From positions 42,692 through 106,691 of the forward strand of contig CANMHG010000012.1 of NCBI GenBank assembly GCA_947497585.1: DNA of 64,000 nt, read 5' to 3'. The notes below the pieces were generated by a model. It saw nothing but the letters and a program-made list of their open reading frames with translations. It did no database searches and was not told the origin of the DNA. The position numbers and the translations under genes are program-made. Source of the stretch: an uncultured Bacillaceae bacterium (GTDB taxonomy: Bacteria; Bacillota; Bacilli; Bacillales; Bacillaceae_L). This document shows, piece by piece, positions 49,639-62,008 of this stretch (position 1 is its first letter; each line of letters starts with the position of its first letter).

Positions 49639-49826
49639 CATTTTCCGTAGGTGTTTTTTAATACTAAAAAATTGTAAATTCTTACACTTTTAAAAAAAAC
49701 AATATAATTATAGGAAAATATAACTGAATATATTTTCTTATTCGACAATTTAATCTATAATGAATAGAAATAATAGTTTGACAAATTAGGTTTTTGTTTG
49801 AAATTGTCGTATGAAGGGGGTAGGGT

Positions 49827-51620
49827 TTGTTGAAATTTATAACTAGACTATCGAGGGAGAAGAAGCCTAAATTACAAAATAACATGAAAGCTCCTAAGCC
49901 TAAAAAAGTGAAAAGGAAGGCTGTAGGCTGGAAAAACCTAAAATTAGGACAAAAATATGGTGCAGCCTTTACGCTCACGCTTTTCTTGTTTAGTATCTCA
50001 GCAATCATTATTTTCTTACAGTTATCATCGGTACAAGAAAAAATGACTGAAGTAGAAAAAAGTGCTGATAACTCAATTGCTATTACTGAAATGGCATCAG
50101 TGTTTCAACAGCTTGGAAGCGAAATAAGTATTTACATAGCTAACAGCAATATTAAACACGTTACCTCTTTCCAAGAGTTAACCACACAGTTTTCTGCTTT
50201 AGAGAAAGAAATTAGACCCCAATTAGTCAATGAAAACCATGTGATTATTTTTAATAAAGTAGTAGCAAATCAACGAGAGTTAATCCAATTATTCGCAGAG
50301 GATGTCATGCCTGCTGTGAAGGCCCAGAAAGCACTTGATTCTATGAAAGCTAGTAATATGGCTAATGAAATCATTAACGATACGGTAATGATGCTTACTG
50401 AATTAAGAGGTCAACTGAAAATGGATAGTGATAAGGCTGTAGAATCTGTTGGGGCAAGTGTTGCATCCACAGTCCTTATTCTTATAGCTTCCATCCTGAT
50501 TTCAGGAATCTTAGGAACAATCAGCATACTAGTAATTGGTAGAATGGTGAAGAAACAATTTACTAAACTTATTAAAACTTCGGAAGAGATAGCAAGTGGA
50601 AACTTGAATGTAGATTCAATTAACTCAACTGCCTTAGATGAAATTGGAATGCTAGGTCAATCTATTGACACTATGAAAGAAAGTCTTCAAGCGATGATTC
50701 AGGAAATCTTATCTGTTTCTTCACATGTAACAGACAAAAGTACGGAACTAACCACTACATCATCTGAGGTGAGAGCAGCAAGCCAACAAGTTGCATCAAC
50801 CATGCAAGAATTGTCCACAGGTGCCGAGGAGCAGGCACATTCATCCTCTCTACTTGCACAAATGATGGAGGATTATGTTAAAAAAATTAAAACCGCAAAT
50901 GATAGTGGTACTAGAGTTCATAAGTCATCCCTAGCTGTTTTAGAGCTTACAGAAAAAGGGAATGAGGCAATGAATTTATCAACCTCGCAAATGAGCAAAA
51001 TAAATGAACTTATGAAAGCCTCTGTTAGCAAGGTTAAAGGACTTGATGAGCAAACGAAGCAAATATCTACACTAGTACAAGTAATTCGAGAAATTGCTGA
51101 GCAAACGAATTTGCTGGCTTTGAATGCAGCGATTGAGGCAGCAAGAGCGGGCGAGCATGGCCGAGGCTTTGCTGTTGTTGCAGATGAGGTAAGAAAGCTT
51201 GCCGAGCAGGTTGCACATTCAGTAAAAGATATACGAGAAATTGTCTCAAGTATTCAAAATGAATCTAATGAGGTTGCTAACTCCTTACAAGCTGGATACA
51301 AGCAGGTGGAACAAGGTACACTCCAAATTGAGGATACAGGTCAGACATTTAAAGAGATAAATTTAGCAGTAAAAACAATCTCAGGTGATATACATGATAT
51401 CTCAAATAATCTTGCTACAATCTCAGATAGTACAGTTAAGATGAATCAGTCAATTGAGAATATTGCTTCTGTCTCGGAGCAAGCAGCTGCAGGAATTGAA
51501 CAAACGTCAGCATCGGTTCAAGAAACAAATGGTTCAATGGAACTGATTGCAGGAAGTGCTGAGACTTTATCAGACTTGGCTGATCAATTAAATTCAATGA
51601 TTAGTAAATTTAAACTATAG
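49827..51620 (+). CDS. Methyl-accepting chemotaxis protein
   Basis: This 597-residue chemoreceptor has a basic N terminus, a helix at about 50-70, a periplasm-side four-helix-bundle sensor (4HB_MCP type, to about 205), a second helix (about 210-240), a HAMP domain and a long cytoplasmic coiled signalling region. The hairpin tip reads [40 protein letters not shown], the strictly conserved CheA/CheW contact. The start is TTG 49827 (or TTG 49830), after AAGGGGGT; no nearby ATG has a site. The ligand is unknown. Confidence 0.93.
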   Translation: MLKFITRLSREKKPKLQNNMKAPKPKKVKRKAVGWKNLKLGQKYGAAFTLTLFLFSISAIIIFLQLSSVQEKMTEVEKSADNSIAITEMASVFQQLGSEISIYIANSNIKHVTSFQELTTQFSALEKEIRPQLVNENHVIIFNKVVANQRELIQLFAEDVMPAVKAQKALDSMKASNMANEIINDTVMMLTELRGQLKMDSDKAVESVGASVASTVLILIASILISGILGTISILVIGRMVKKQFTKLIKTSEEIASGNLNVDSINSTALDEIGMLGQSIDTMKESLQAMIQEILSVSSHVTDKSTELTTTSSEVRAASQQVASTMQELSTGAEEQAHSSSLLAQMMEDYVKKIKTANDSGTRVHKSSLAVLELTEKGNEAMNLSTSQMSKINELMKASVSKVKGLDEQTKQISTLVQVIREIAEQTNLLALNAAIEAARAGEHGRGFAVVADEVRKLAEQVAHSVKDIREIVSSIQNESNEVANSLQAGYKQVEQGTLQIEDTGQTFKEINLAVKTISGDIHDISNNLATISDSTVKMNQSIENIASVSEQAAAGIEQTSASVQETNGSMELIAGSAETLSDLADQLNSMISKFKL

Positions 51621-51630
51621 AAAGTTAAGG

Positions 51631-51661
51631 CCAGTATAGAGGATTTTATACTGGTTTTTTT
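51631..51661 (+). terminator. Terminator of the chemoreceptor gene
   Basis: CCAGTATA pairs with TATACTGG, followed by seven T residues. Confidence 0.85.
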
Positions 51662-51842
51662 ATTTCATTGGTAAATCGAGTAACAGAAGAGGAAATAGGG
51701 TTAATCCGTTGGGTATAATTTCATATTTTCATAAAGTTACTAAGAATGATGTTATACAATGAAGGAAAATGTTGAACGGTGTAGAATATATTTTTAAATA
51801 CATAGATTTATTAGGAAATAGAATTGTAAGGGGGACATCGGC

Positions 51843-53714
51843 TTGAATCTGACAAAAAACGAAATAGAATATCAGGAGCTATTGGTTAAAGTTCAAGCGT
51901 TGGAGATGGAAAATCAATCTTTGAAAAGTGAGAACGACAAGCTAAAGGTTACTTATGATCGAGTTGAAAAAGATTGGTTAGAAAATGAGCAGATGTTTAG
52001 GGACCTATACCATAGATCACCAGATGGAATCCTTATCTTGAATGAATCAGGAAAAATCGTAGACGCTAATCCGTCATTTTGTAAAAGTCTTAAAATGAAG
52101 AAAAAGCAGCTATTACATATTTCACTTGAAGATTTAATCGAACCCAATTATAAATATAAAGCTGAAAAGATAAATAACGTACTATTAAAAAGTGGAAGAG
52201 TTCGAGGTGATCTTCCACTTGTCACGCAAGAAGATGAGAAACGTATTTTTGATTTTACAGGTACAACGAATACCTATAATAATCTGTATACCTTAATCCT
52301 ACGTGATATCACTGAAAAAAGAGAGATGGAAGAAGAGCTAAGAAAAAGTGAAGAGCGTTTTCGAGAGATGTTTGAACATGCAATTGAGGCTATTATTATC
52401 TGGGATGATCGCTTCAAAATTATTAGAGCTAACGAGTCTGCTAGTCGAATGTTCGAACTACCTAATAAACAGTTATTAGAGCATTCTCTATTAGACTTTG
52501 TAAAAGATGACGAAGAGTTTCAAGCTATGTACGAAGAGTTTAACCGTAAAGGTCAAATAAGAGAAGAACTTCCTTTTAATATGCCAAATGGAGAACAAAA
52601 ACAGCTGGAATTTACATCTAAAAAGCATGTAATTGATGGATATAATATGACTGCTTTCAGGAACGTTAGTGAAAGAAAAAGAATGGTGAAGGAACTAATA
52701 GATAGTGAACTAAAATTTCGTAAAATATTTGATTCAGTTATGGATGGCATTGTTCTTTTAAACAATAACTTTAAAATTATTGCTATCAATCCGGTTGCTG
52801 CTTCAATCCTTGAGGTTTCTGATATTGCATCAATTGGAAAAAAACTTGATGATATTATTGGTCTACCGAGTGGGAGTTTTGATGAAAAATTTGCAAATCA
52901 AATGCAATACAAAGGTGAAAAGGAATTTATTCTCCATAATGGTAAGGAAAAAATTATCGAGTATGCCTACAAAAGACAGATGATATCAAATGTGCATATG
53001 GCATTGTTTAGAGATGTTACCGATAAAAAGGAGATGGAGGAGCGCCTCCGGAAGTCAGATACACTTTCGGTTGTCGGGGAGTTAGCTGCTGGGATTGCTC
53101 ATGAAATTCGAAATCCAATGACTGCTCTAAAAGGATTTATCCACTTACTTCAAGCAAGCGTAAAAGAAGATTTTTCGATGTATTTCGATGTTATAACTAC
53201 CGAATTGAAACGGATTGAATCTATTATTACTGAATTTTTAATTCTAGCAAAACCACAAGCTTTACATTATGAGAAAAAAGATTTATCAAAGGTCATGTCT
53301 GATACGATTGAGCTATTAAGGCCACAGGCTACCTTAGGCAATGTGCAAATTGTTTTTCAGCACAATGACCAGCTGCCAGAGATGTTTTGTGAGCCTAACC
53401 AATTAAAACAGGTATTTATAAATATTATAAAAAATGGAATTGAGGTTATGCCAAAAGGTGGCTCAATCTTTGTAAAAATGTTTCAGGAGGTTCCTAATCA
53501 TTTTGTTATATCAATCGCAGATGAAGGCTCCGGAATTCATAAGGATAAATTAAAAAGACTTGGTGAGCCTTTCTATACAACGAAAGAACGAGGAACAGGC
53601 TTGGGCTTAATGGTTAGTTACAAAATTATTGAAGAACATAGAGGAAAGATAGATGTTACTAGTGAAGTTGGGGTCGGTTCGGAATTTAGAATAACCTTAC
53701 CACTTTCTAACTGA
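51843..53714 (+). CDS. Triple-PAS sensor histidine kinase (KinE-like)
   Basis: This 623-residue soluble kinase has a coiled-coil start, three PAS domains (about 50-165, 170-285, 290-400, each ending with a PAC-like RDITEKREMEEEL / RNVSERKRM / RDVTDKKEMEERL), then HisKA with the phosphoacceptor in GELAAGIAHEIRNPMTALKG and a HATPase domain (NIIKNGIEVM, IADEGSGIH, GTGLGLMV). It lacks membrane segments and a partner regulator, as do Spo0F-directed sporulation kinases. In B. subtilis kinE lies just before mtnA, so this may be its counterpart. It starts at TTG 51843 after AAGGGGG. Confidence 0.88.
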   Translation: MNLTKNEIEYQELLVKVQALEMENQSLKSENDKLKVTYDRVEKDWLENEQMFRDLYHRSPDGILILNESGKIVDANPSFCKSLKMKKKQLLHISLEDLIEPNYKYKAEKINNVLLKSGRVRGDLPLVTQEDEKRIFDFTGTTNTYNNLYTLILRDITEKREMEEELRKSEERFREMFEHAIEAIIIWDDRFKIIRANESASRMFELPNKQLLEHSLLDFVKDDEEFQAMYEEFNRKGQIREELPFNMPNGEQKQLEFTSKKHVIDGYNMTAFRNVSERKRMVKELIDSELKFRKIFDSVMDGIVLLNNNFKIIAINPVAASILEVSDIASIGKKLDDIIGLPSGSFDEKFANQMQYKGEKEFILHNGKEKIIEYAYKRQMISNVHMALFRDVTDKKEMEERLRKSDTLSVVGELAAGIAHEIRNPMTALKGFIHLLQASVKEDFSMYFDVITTELKRIESIITEFLILAKPQALHYEKKDLSKVMSDTIELLRPQATLGNVQIVFQHNDQLPEMFCEPNQLKQVFINIIKNGIEVMPKGGSIFVKMFQEVPNHFVISIADEGSGIHKDKLKRLGEPFYTTKERGTGLGLMVSYKIIEEHRGKIDVTSEVGVGSEFRITLPLSN

Positions 53715-53854
53715 TAAAAAACCAGTTGATTTCAATCGACCAAATAACCTTTATTATGGTATAATTCATGGAAAATATTTTATAATATTTTCCAATTTTT
53801 TCTTTTCGGAGCAAAATTAGATTTTTACCGTAAACCTCTATAGGAGGGGATACT

Positions 53855-54466
53855 TTGGAAATTGAGTCTGTTATGTTAATTATAAAAGAATATGGATATG
53901 TTGCATTGTATTTCGTGTTGTGGCTCGGATTTTTCGGATTGCCTGTACCTAATGAAGTGATTGTTATGACCAGTGGATTTATTACTTCTAAAAGTCTACT
54001 ACAACCACTGCCTGCATTTATCGTGACATTCGCAGGGGTGATGAGTAGTTTAACAACTCTTTATTGTCTAGGAAGATTTAGCTTTCATTCCATTCATCCA
54101 AAATTAATGAAAAACAATCGTATGAAAATCTATTTGCAAAAGTCTGAAGTACTAATCGAGAAGTATGGTCCAGTTGCTCTTACTTTCGGCTATTTTTTTC
54201 CTGGTGTAAGGCATTTTATCCCGTTTATGGTTGGTAGTTACAAGATGGATTTTAGTAAGTTTGCCTTATTCGCTTATACTACAGCTTTTATCTGGTCTTT
54301 GGCACTTTTTACAGGTGGTTATTATTTTGGGAATTATATTGAAATGATTGGGGAGGTACTTTATACGGGCGGTGTAATTGGAATTTTTTCAATGGTGTTA
54401 TTGATTTCGACTATTATTTTTATAAGGAAAAGAAAAGCAAAACGAACAGCACTAAAAGATGTATAG
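53855..54466 (+). CDS. DedA family membrane protein
   Basis: This 203-residue DedA protein shows GFFGLPVPNEVIVMTSGFI near the start, GVMSSLTTLYCLGRF in the middle and FGYFFPGVRHFIPFMVGSYKMD, the conserved G-x-x-x-P-G-x-R loop. About five helices are seen. It moves lipid-linked carriers across the membrane, by analogy with characterised DedA proteins. It starts at TTG 53855 after GGAGGGG, with no closer ATG having a site. It is a paralogue of the ykoX-like gene at 32825. It is followed 12 bp later by the MOSC gene. Confidence 0.85.
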   Translation: MEIESVMLIIKEYGYVALYFVLWLGFFGLPVPNEVIVMTSGFITSKSLLQPLPAFIVTFAGVMSSLTTLYCLGRFSFHSIHPKLMKNNRMKIYLQKSEVLIEKYGPVALTFGYFFPGVRHFIPFMVGSYKMDFSKFALFAYTTAFIWSLALFTGGYYFGNYIEMIGEVLYTGGVIGIFSMVLLISTIIFIRKRKAKRTALKDV

Positions 54467-54478
54467 GAGGAAATGTAG

Positions 54479-55141
54479 TTGGAGTATAAATTAGTATCTA
54501 TTAATGTAGGAGAAGCAAGACGAGAACTTTATAAAAATAAAGAGATTGCAACTGGCATTTATAAAAGGCCAATTGAAGAAGAAGTGTTTGTCTCATCACT
54601 TCAAATTGGTGGTGATCAACAAGCTGATTTAGTCAATCATGGTGGTAAAGATCAAGCAATCTGCGCATATCCGTTTGAGCACTTAGAATATTGGGAGAAA
54701 ACGTTAAAGCAACCATTTAGAGTGGGGGCGTTCGGTGAAAATTTTACGATTCAAGGTCTGAATGAAGAAAATGCACATATTGGTGATATATTTGAAGTTG
54801 GAGACGTTAGGATACAGATTAGTAACCCGCGTAAGCCGTGTTATAAACTTGGAAATCGTTTTAAGGCTGAGGAATTACCAGTCCTAGTTCAACAAACAGG
54901 ATATACTGGGTTTTATTTTCGAGTATTAAAAGAGGGTTTCATAAAACCAGGACAAAGTTTACGGTTACTAGAACGGAAGGAAGAAAATCCAACTGTTGCA
55001 TATATTAACAGTGTCATCTATCATGATGAGGACAATATTCAGGCATTAAAGCAATTAGTAGAGGTCAAGGAATTATCGGAAAGATGGAGAAATTCCTTTC
55101 AAAACAAGGTAGAAAAGCTACTACTAAATAAGATTGACTAA
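54479..55141 (+). CDS. MOSC domain protein (YiiM/YflK-like)
   Basis: This 220-residue protein has a MOSC domain (about 30-165) with VNHGGKDQAICAYPFEHLEYW, AFGENFTIQGL, IGDIFEVGDVRIQISNPRKPCYKLGNRF (holding the conserved Cys) and a C-terminal three-helix domain. This is the YiiM layout. MOSC proteins of this type reduce N-hydroxylated purines with molybdenum cofactor; in Bacillus the role is unproven. It starts at TTG 54479, 8 nt after AGGAGG, which overlaps the DedA stop codon. Confidence 0.85.
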   Translation: MEYKLVSINVGEARRELYKNKEIATGIYKRPIEEEVFVSSLQIGGDQQADLVNHGGKDQAICAYPFEHLEYWEKTLKQPFRVGAFGENFTIQGLNEENAHIGDIFEVGDVRIQISNPRKPCYKLGNRFKAEELPVLVQQTGYTGFYFRVLKEGFIKPGQSLRLLERKEENPTVAYINSVIYHDEDNIQALKQLVEVKELSERWRNSFQNKVEKLLLNKID

Positions 55142-55158
55142 TTATTGGAGTGTTTTAA

Positions 55159-55734
55159 ATGCAGCTTAGTCGGCTCGTAAATTTTCATAAAGTAATGGGA
55201 GACCCCACTAGAATACGAATTATTGTACTATTAGCCAAAGGTCCGCATCATGGTCAAGCACTAGCTGGAAAATTAGGACTTACCCCGCCTACCATTACTC
55301 ACCATATAGGGAAGCTAAAAGAAATAGGCATTATTAAGCAAAAAAGAGAAAAGAATACCATTTATTTTTACCTAGATGAAGATCAGTTGAGGTTAAAATC
55401 TCAGGCTATTATTAATACCGCTTATGGAAAAGTAGATGATGATGATGAAAAGAAGGATGAACACCAACAAGTTCTTGCTAATTTCATGACACGAGATGGG
55501 AAGTTAAAAACAATACCTGCTCAGCGTAAAAAGAAGCTTATGATCCTTGAGCATTTAGTAAAGGGACTTGAACCTGGGAAAAAATATACAGAGAAAGAAA
55601 TAAATGAATACATAAAAGATTTCCACGAAGACTACGCAACAATTCGCAGAGAGTTTATCATGTGCCATTTTATGTACCGTGAAGATGGGATATACGAAGT
55701 GAATCCACCAGAAATGTGGGAGAAGATCAAATGA
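55159..55734 (+). CDS. ArsR-type HTH regulator with DUF2087
   Basis: This 191-residue protein has an N-terminal ArsR winged helix (about 1-90: VMGDPTRIRIIVLLAKGPHHGQALAGKLGLTPPTITHHIGKLKEIGIIK) and a C-terminal DUF2087 domain (about 115-190: FMTRDGKLKTIPAQRKKKLMILEHLVKGLEPGKKYTEKEINEYI, then IRREFIMCHFMYREDGIYEVN). No cysteine metal site is seen in the HTH, so metal sensing is unlikely. Genes of this kind often sit alone. It is preceded by the MOSC gene 17 bp away and may be co-transcribed with it. Confidence 0.85.
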   Translation: MQLSRLVNFHKVMGDPTRIRIIVLLAKGPHHGQALAGKLGLTPPTITHHIGKLKEIGIIKQKREKNTIYFYLDEDQLRLKSQAIINTAYGKVDDDDEKKDEHQQVLANFMTRDGKLKTIPAQRKKKLMILEHLVKGLEPGKKYTEKEINEYIKDFHEDYATIRREFIMCHFMYREDGIYEVNPPEMWEKIK

Positions 55735-55736
55735 AA

Positions 55737-55768
55737 AAGCGGAAAAGCACTATGCTCTCCGCTTTTTT
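55737..55768. terminator. Bidirectional terminator
   Basis: AAAGCGGA pairs with TCCGCTTT, followed by T residues; it serves the ArsR-type gene and mtnA. Confidence 0.85.
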
Positions 55769-55774
55769 TGTTGG

Positions 55775-56836
55775 TTACTGAAATAAATTAGAGATTGATT
55801 CTTTATATTCACCATTATAAAGAATTCCCTCTTCAGTAATGATTGCTGTAATTAATTCATTTGGAGTTACATCAAAGGCAGGATTAAAGACGTTAATCCC
55901 TTCTGGTGCGATTCGATGCCCATTAATATGTGTTACTTCTTCAGGGTTGCGCTCTTCAATAGGAATTTCTTTTCCAGATTGAAGAGAGATATCAAAGGTA
56001 GACAGTGGTGCTGCTACATAAAAAGGAATGTTAAAGGCTTTTGCGAGAAGAGCTAGACCATAGGTTCCAATTTTATTTGCAGTATCACCGTTTGCTGTAA
56101 TACGATCTGCTCCTACAATGACTGCTGTAATTCCCTTTGCAGCAATGGTGTGTGCTGCCATATTATCCGTAATAAGTGTTACATCTACTCCAGATTGCTT
56201 AAGTTCCCATGCTGTAAGTCTTGAGCCTTGAAGAACCGGACGAGTTTCTGAAGCAAACACTTGAAGGTTTATTCCTTTTTCTTTTGCAAGATGGAAGGGT
56301 GCTAGGGCTGTTCCGTAACGTGCCGTTGCAATTGAACCTGCATTGCAAATGGTCAATACCTTATCGTTACTTTTGAAAAGGGATAGTGCATACTCCCCGA
56401 TTTGTCGACAAACTGCCTCATCCTCTATCTGAATACGTATTGCCTCATGGGTAAGCTTAGTTTTTGCCTCATTAATCGAAGTTGCATTTTCAACACTTCT
56501 AACCATACGATCTAATGCCCAGAATAGATTTACAGCAGTGGGGCGAGAACTTGCTAAGTAATCACGGTCCTTTTGCAGCTGTGTTTTAAATGCCAGTATC
56601 GATTCAACTTCATAATTTTGTGCAGCAAGAGCAAGACCGAATGCTGCCGTTATACCGATTGCTGGTGCACCACGAACCTTTAAACTTGTAATGCTTTCCC
56701 AAACATCTTTAACTGTTCTAAGTTCTATATACTCTGTTTCAAGAGGTAGTTTTTGTTGGTCAAGTAGAGAAATATAATGTTCCTTCCACTCTACTGATCG
56801 TGGAATTGTAAAGCTTTTAGTCATCGTGTTTGTCAC
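55775..56836 (-). CDS. mtnA: S-methyl-5-thioribose-1-phosphate isomerase
   Basis: This 353-residue enzyme of the eIF2B-related family has the landmarks [45 protein letters not shown] (catalytic Cys) and [34 protein letters not shown] (catalytic Asp). It turns 5-methylthioribose-1-phosphate into methylthioribulose-1-phosphate in methionine salvage. It lies 7 bp after mtnK on the minus strand and is controlled by the S-box leader of that operon. Confidence 0.96.
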   Translation of the reverse strand: MTNTMTKSFTIPRSVEWKEHYISLLDQQKLPLETEYIELRTVKDVWESITSLKVRGAPAIGITAAFGLALAAQNYEVESILAFKTQLQKDRDYLASSRPTAVNLFWALDRMVRSVENATSINEAKTKLTHEAIRIQIEDEAVCRQIGEYALSLFKSNDKVLTICNAGSIATARYGTALAPFHLAKEKGINLQVFASETRPVLQGSRLTAWELKQSGVDVTLITDNMAAHTIAAKGITAVIVGADRITANGDTANKIGTYGLALLAKAFNIPFYVAAPLSTFDISLQSGKEIPIEERNPEEVTHINGHRIAPEGINVFNPAFDVTPNELITAIITEEGILYNGEYKESISNLFQ

Positions 56837-56843
56837 TTCCTTT

Positions 56844-58331
<1,488 letters not shown>

Positions 58332-58391
58332 TTAAATTGCATAAAACAATTTAGGTTAATTTAATTTTTTGAATTTTAACACTTGATGAGA

Positions 58392-58421
58392 ATAATAACA
58401 AGTGAATGATTTGTTTGTCAA
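58392..58421 (-). promoter_or_regulatory. SigA promoter of mtnKA
   Basis: On the minus strand TTGACA (58421-58416), 18 bp, TATTAT (58397-58392), about 60 bp before the S-box. Confidence 0.7.
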
Positions 58422-58438
58422 TGTATTTTCCAAAAAAA

Positions 58439-59227
58439 TTATTGGTAAAAGTTTGGTCTTCTATCTTGGAAGATCGGGATTTGATTTCTCACTTTTTTAA
58501 CCTGATCTAAATCAATGCTTGCGATTAATGTTTCAGGTTCAGTACTAGCCTCAGCTATAATTTCTCCCCATGGATCAATAATCATTGAATGCCCCGCAAA
58601 GACATTTGCAGGATCGCTGCCAGCTCTGTTACAAGCAACAACATAGCATTGATTTTCAATTGCGCGGCTAATTAAAAGGGCACGCCAATGTTCAAGACGA
58701 GGAAGTGGCCACTCTGCAACGACAAATACGAGTTCAGCGCCTTCGGTTGTATGAGCACGTATCCATTCCGGGAAACGTATGTCATAGCAAATTACCCCAG
58801 ATGAAGGTATACCCTCAATCGTGAATAGGCCTTTTGCATCTCCAGGAATTAAGTAGTGATGCTCATCCATTAATTTAAAGAGATGTAGTTTGCTATATTC
58901 TCCGACAACTTCTCCGTTGCGGTTAAAAATAAACATCGTATTTTTAACACCTTCATCAGTCTTCTTGGCAACCGAACCTGCAACAATATTCACCTTGAAT
59001 TTTTTTGAAAGGTTACCGATAAACTGGGTTGTGTCTTCACCTTGGTGATCGGCGATATCTTCTAATCTTGTTAAATCATAGCCTGTTGTCCAAAGTTCAG
59101 GGAGAACAATGACATCAGGTTTTGATTCTGAAATAACTTTTGAAATTTCAAGCTCAGCATTTTGTTTATTCTTTTCTGGGTTACCGTAAATAATATCTAG
59201 TTGAATGCAAGCTATTTTAAGTTGCAT
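58439..59227 (-). CDS. mtnU: Carbon-nitrogen hydrolase MtnU (omega-amidase type)
   Basis: This 262-residue nitrilase-superfamily enzyme has the Glu-Lys-Cys triad in VLPELWTTGYD, GEYSKLHLFKLMDEHHYL and GVICYDIRFPEW. MtnU is thought to hydrolyse 2-oxoglutaramate or the corresponding omega-amide formed when glutamine donates nitrogen in the last transamination. The start was set at ATG 59227 (AAGGTGG upstream); the longer frame adds four residues before it. It is divergent from mtnE, as in B. subtilis. Confidence 0.92.
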   Translation of the reverse strand: MQLKIACIQLDIIYGNPEKNKQNAELEISKVISESKPDVIVLPELWTTGYDLTRLEDIADHQGEDTTQFIGNLSKKFKVNIVAGSVAKKTDEGVKNTMFIFNRNGEVVGEYSKLHLFKLMDEHHYLIPGDAKGLFTIEGIPSSGVICYDIRFPEWIRAHTTEGAELVFVVAEWPLPRLEHWRALLISRAIENQCYVVACNRAGSDPANVFAGHSMIIDPWGEIIAEASTEPETLIASIDLDQVKKVRNQIPIFQDRRPNFYQ

Positions 59228-59324
59228 GAATTGTCCCACCTTTTTAAATTTTTTCTTTACATTTTGCTATTAACAATATATGATTTGTGACTAGAAATTC
59301 AAGAATTTTTTTGAGTAGGTGTAA

Positions 59325-60500
59325 ATGATGAAGCATTTTGAGCAATCACAGTTGTTACAAGGTTTACCTAAACAATTCTTTGCATCCCTTGTGGCAAAAG
59401 TAGGTAAAGTTGTTGCCGAAGGGCATGATGTAATTAACTTAGGTCAAGGAAATCCGGACCAACCAACCCCACAACATATTGTTGAAGCATTAAAAGTAGC
59501 TGCTGAAAAACCAGCATATCATAAATATTCGCCTTTTCGTGGGCAGCAGTTCTTGAAAGAAGCAATTGTTACGTTTTATAAAAGAGAATATGGTGTAGAC
59601 CTTGATCCAGATAAGGAAGTAGCGATTTTATTTGGTGGAAAGGCTGGATTAGTGGAAATTCCTCAGTGTCTAATGAACCCTGGTGATATCGCACTTGTTC
59701 CTGACCCAGGATATCCGGACTATTGGTCAGGAGTAGAACTAGCCCGGGGAGTTATGGAATATATGCCGCTTCTGGCTGAAAATGAGTTTCTGCCTGATTA
59801 TAGCCAAATTGACGAGAGTGTTTTGGAACAAGCGAAAGTTATGTTCTTAAACTATCCTAACAACCCAACAGGTGCTACTGCTTCAAAAGAGTTTTTTGAA
59901 GAGACCATTGAACTAGCAAACAAACATGATTTTTGTGTTGTTCACGATTTTGCTTATGGGGCAATTGGCTTTGACGGTAATAGACCAGTAAGCTTTTTAG
60001 AGGTAGATGGTGCGAAGGATGTTGGAATTGAAATTTACACTTTCTCAAAAACGTATAATATGGCAGGGTGGAGAATTGGTTTTGCTGTTGGAAATCAAAG
60101 TGTAATTGAGGCTTTGAATCTACTACAGGATCATATGTATGTAAGTATATTTAGTGCCGTTCAAGAGGCTGCTGCTGTAGCATTGTTAGAATCACAGAAC
60201 TGTGTAGATGAGTTAGTTTCACTGTATGAATCACGTCGTAGCACGTTAATTGATGGACTAAAGGAAATTGGCTGGGATGTTACCGCTCCAAAGGGTTCTT
60301 TTTTTGCATGGTTACCAGTTCCGCATGGTTATACGTCTGAAAGCTTTGCAGACTTTTTACTTGAAAAAGCACATGTTGTCGTTGCACCAGGTGTTGGATT
60401 TGGAAAATATGGTGAAGGGTATGTTAGAGTAGGGTTATTAACAGATCATGACCGTCTGAAAGAAGCTGTCGAAAGAATCAAAGCATTACAATTATTTTAG
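59325..60500 (+). CDS. mtnE: Methionine-salvage aminotransferase
   Basis: This 391-residue PLP enzyme of the class I/II family has LNYPNNPTGATAS, VVHDFAYGAIGFDG and the PLP lysine in TFSKTYNMAGWRIGFAVGN. It converts 4-methylthio-2-oxobutanoate to methionine, closing the salvage cycle. It starts at ATG 59325 (another ATG follows at once); the ribosome binding site (TAGGTG) is modest. No S-box precedes it; it may be read from a promoter in the 97-bp gap to mtnU. Confidence 0.93.
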   Translation: MMKHFEQSQLLQGLPKQFFASLVAKVGKVVAEGHDVINLGQGNPDQPTPQHIVEALKVAAEKPAYHKYSPFRGQQFLKEAIVTFYKREYGVDLDPDKEVAILFGGKAGLVEIPQCLMNPGDIALVPDPGYPDYWSGVELARGVMEYMPLLAENEFLPDYSQIDESVLEQAKVMFLNYPNNPTGATASKEFFEETIELANKHDFCVVHDFAYGAIGFDGNRPVSFLEVDGAKDVGIEIYTFSKTYNMAGWRIGFAVGNQSVIEALNLLQDHMYVSIFSAVQEAAAVALLESQNCVDELVSLYESRRSTLIDGLKEIGWDVTAPKGSFFAWLPVPHGYTSESFADFLLEKAHVVVAPGVGFGKYGEGYVRVGLLTDHDRLKEAVERIKALQLF

Positions 60501-60501
60501 T

Positions 60502-60530
60502 TGACAGAAAACTAAAATACTGTCATAATC
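60502..60530 (+). promoter_or_regulatory. SigA promoter of the mtnW operon
   Basis: TTGACA (60502-60507), a 17-bp spacer and CATAAT (60525-60530), beginning just after the mtnE stop codon. Confidence 0.8.
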
Positions 60531-60575
60531 CATAGTAAATTTCGTAAATGAATGTAAAATTAAATAGATTGTTTT

Positions 60576-60722
60576 CTTATCAAGAGCAGGTGGAGGGACT
60601 AGCCCTACGAAACCCGGCAACCGACTTATATTTATAAGCACGGTGCTAAATCTTGCAGCATAAAAGCTGGCAGATAAGGAGATGGTAGTGATAATACCTC
60701 TTCTTCCTGAAGAGGTTTTTTG
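60576..60722 (+). promoter_or_regulatory. SAM-I (S-box) riboswitch of mtnWXBD
   Basis: CTTATCAAGAGCAGGTGGAG, GGACTAGCCC, ACGAAACCCGGCAACC, a normal-size P3 (CTTATATTTATAAG), GCACGGTGCTAAATC and GCAGATAAGGAG form the aptamer. The terminator is ACCTCTTC with GAAGAGGT then T run (60696-60722). Confidence 0.95.
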
Positions 60723-60763
60723 TTTTTCTGACATAGGATACTTACAGAATGGAGGTACTTAAA

Positions 60764-62008
60764 ATGAGTGAAGTAATTGCAACCTATCTAATTCATGATT
60801 CATCACATAATCTTGCAAAAAAGGCTGAGGGAATTGCTCTGGGATTAACAATCGGATCCTGGACAGATCTTCCACAATTAGAGCAAGAGCAGCTAAAAAA
60901 ACACAAAGGCCAAGTAGTCAGTATTGAGGAGCTCCCAAAAAGTGATTCCGTTAATCATTATTTAGGAAAAGATGTTACGAGAGGTGTCCTTAAAATTGCT
61001 TATCCTTCTGCTAATTTTAGTGGCGATTTACCAGCGATCTTAACAACTGTTTTCGGAAAGCTTTCGCTAGATGGAGAAATCAGACTTTTAGATTTAGAGT
61101 TTTCTGACGAGGTAAAAGAAAATTTTCCAGGACCTAAATATGGACTACAAGGAATACGAGAAAAACTTGGAGTGTATGATCGACCATTAGTAATGAGTAT
61201 TTTTAAAGGAGTTATTGGCCGAGACCTAAACTACCTAAAGGAGCAACTAAAGGAGCAAGCCCTTGGTGGGGTAGATATTGTAAAAGACGATGAAATTCTT
61301 TTTGAGAATCCACTTACACCATTTGAACAACGAATTGTTGCAGGTAAGCAAGTGTTAGAGGAAGTGTATGCTGAGACGGGGCATAGAACCTTATATGCTG
61401 TTAATATATCGGGACGTACTTTTGAACTTAAAGAAAAAGCTACAAAAGCAGTGGAGCTTGGTGCTGATTTATTACTGTTTAATGTATTCGCCTATGGACT
61501 TGATGTGTTACAAAGTCTTGCTGAAGACCCTGAAATTACAATTCCAATCATGGCCCACCCCGCAGTTAGTGGAACTGTTACACCATCTGAATTTTATGGG
61601 ATTACGAATGAGCTGCTCTTAGGGAAATTACTACGATATGCAGGAGCAGATCTTGTATTATTCCCTTCACCATATGGGAGTGTAGCATTTGATAGAGATG
61701 TGACTCTACGCATTGCAGAAGAATTAACAAAGCAAGATAATCAATTTAAAACTGCATTTCCAGTTCCTTCTGCGGGGATTCATCCTGGCTTAGTACCAGT
61801 CTTAATTCAGGATTTTGGAAAGAATAGCATTATCAATGCCGGCGGTGGAGTTCACGGTCATCCAGATGGAGCAGTCGGTGGTGGAAGGGCATTTAGGGAA
61901 GCAGTAGATGCAGTTCTAGCGGGTAAAACTCTTGCAGAGGCTGCTGAGGAAAATGAATACCTAGGGAAAGCAATTTCACTATGGGGAGTAGTTGAGGTAA
62001 AGTCATGA
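60764..62008 (+). CDS. mtnW: 2,3-diketo-5-methylthiopentyl-1-phosphate enolase (RuBisCO-like)
   Basis: This 414-residue RuBisCO-like protein has [20 protein letters not shown], whose lysine and Asp/Glu match the carbamylated-lysine and metal-binding segment of RuBisCO, plus [14 protein letters not shown] and a C-terminal [21 protein letters not shown]. It enolises the diketo-phosphate of methionine salvage. The start was set at ATG 60764, 7 nt after TGGAGGT. It overlaps mtnX by 4 bp. Confidence 0.96.
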   Translation: MSEVIATYLIHDSSHNLAKKAEGIALGLTIGSWTDLPQLEQEQLKKHKGQVVSIEELPKSDSVNHYLGKDVTRGVLKIAYPSANFSGDLPAILTTVFGKLSLDGEIRLLDLEFSDEVKENFPGPKYGLQGIREKLGVYDRPLVMSIFKGVIGRDLNYLKEQLKEQALGGVDIVKDDEILFENPLTPFEQRIVAGKQVLEEVYAETGHRTLYAVNISGRTFELKEKATKAVELGADLLLFNVFAYGLDVLQSLAEDPEITIPIMAHPAVSGTVTPSEFYGITNELLLGKLLRYAGADLVLFPSPYGSVAFDRDVTLRIAEELTKQDNQFKTAFPVPSAGIHPGLVPVLIQDFGKNSIINAGGGVHGHPDGAVGGGRAFREAVDAVLAGKTLAEAAEENEYLGKAISLWGVVEVKS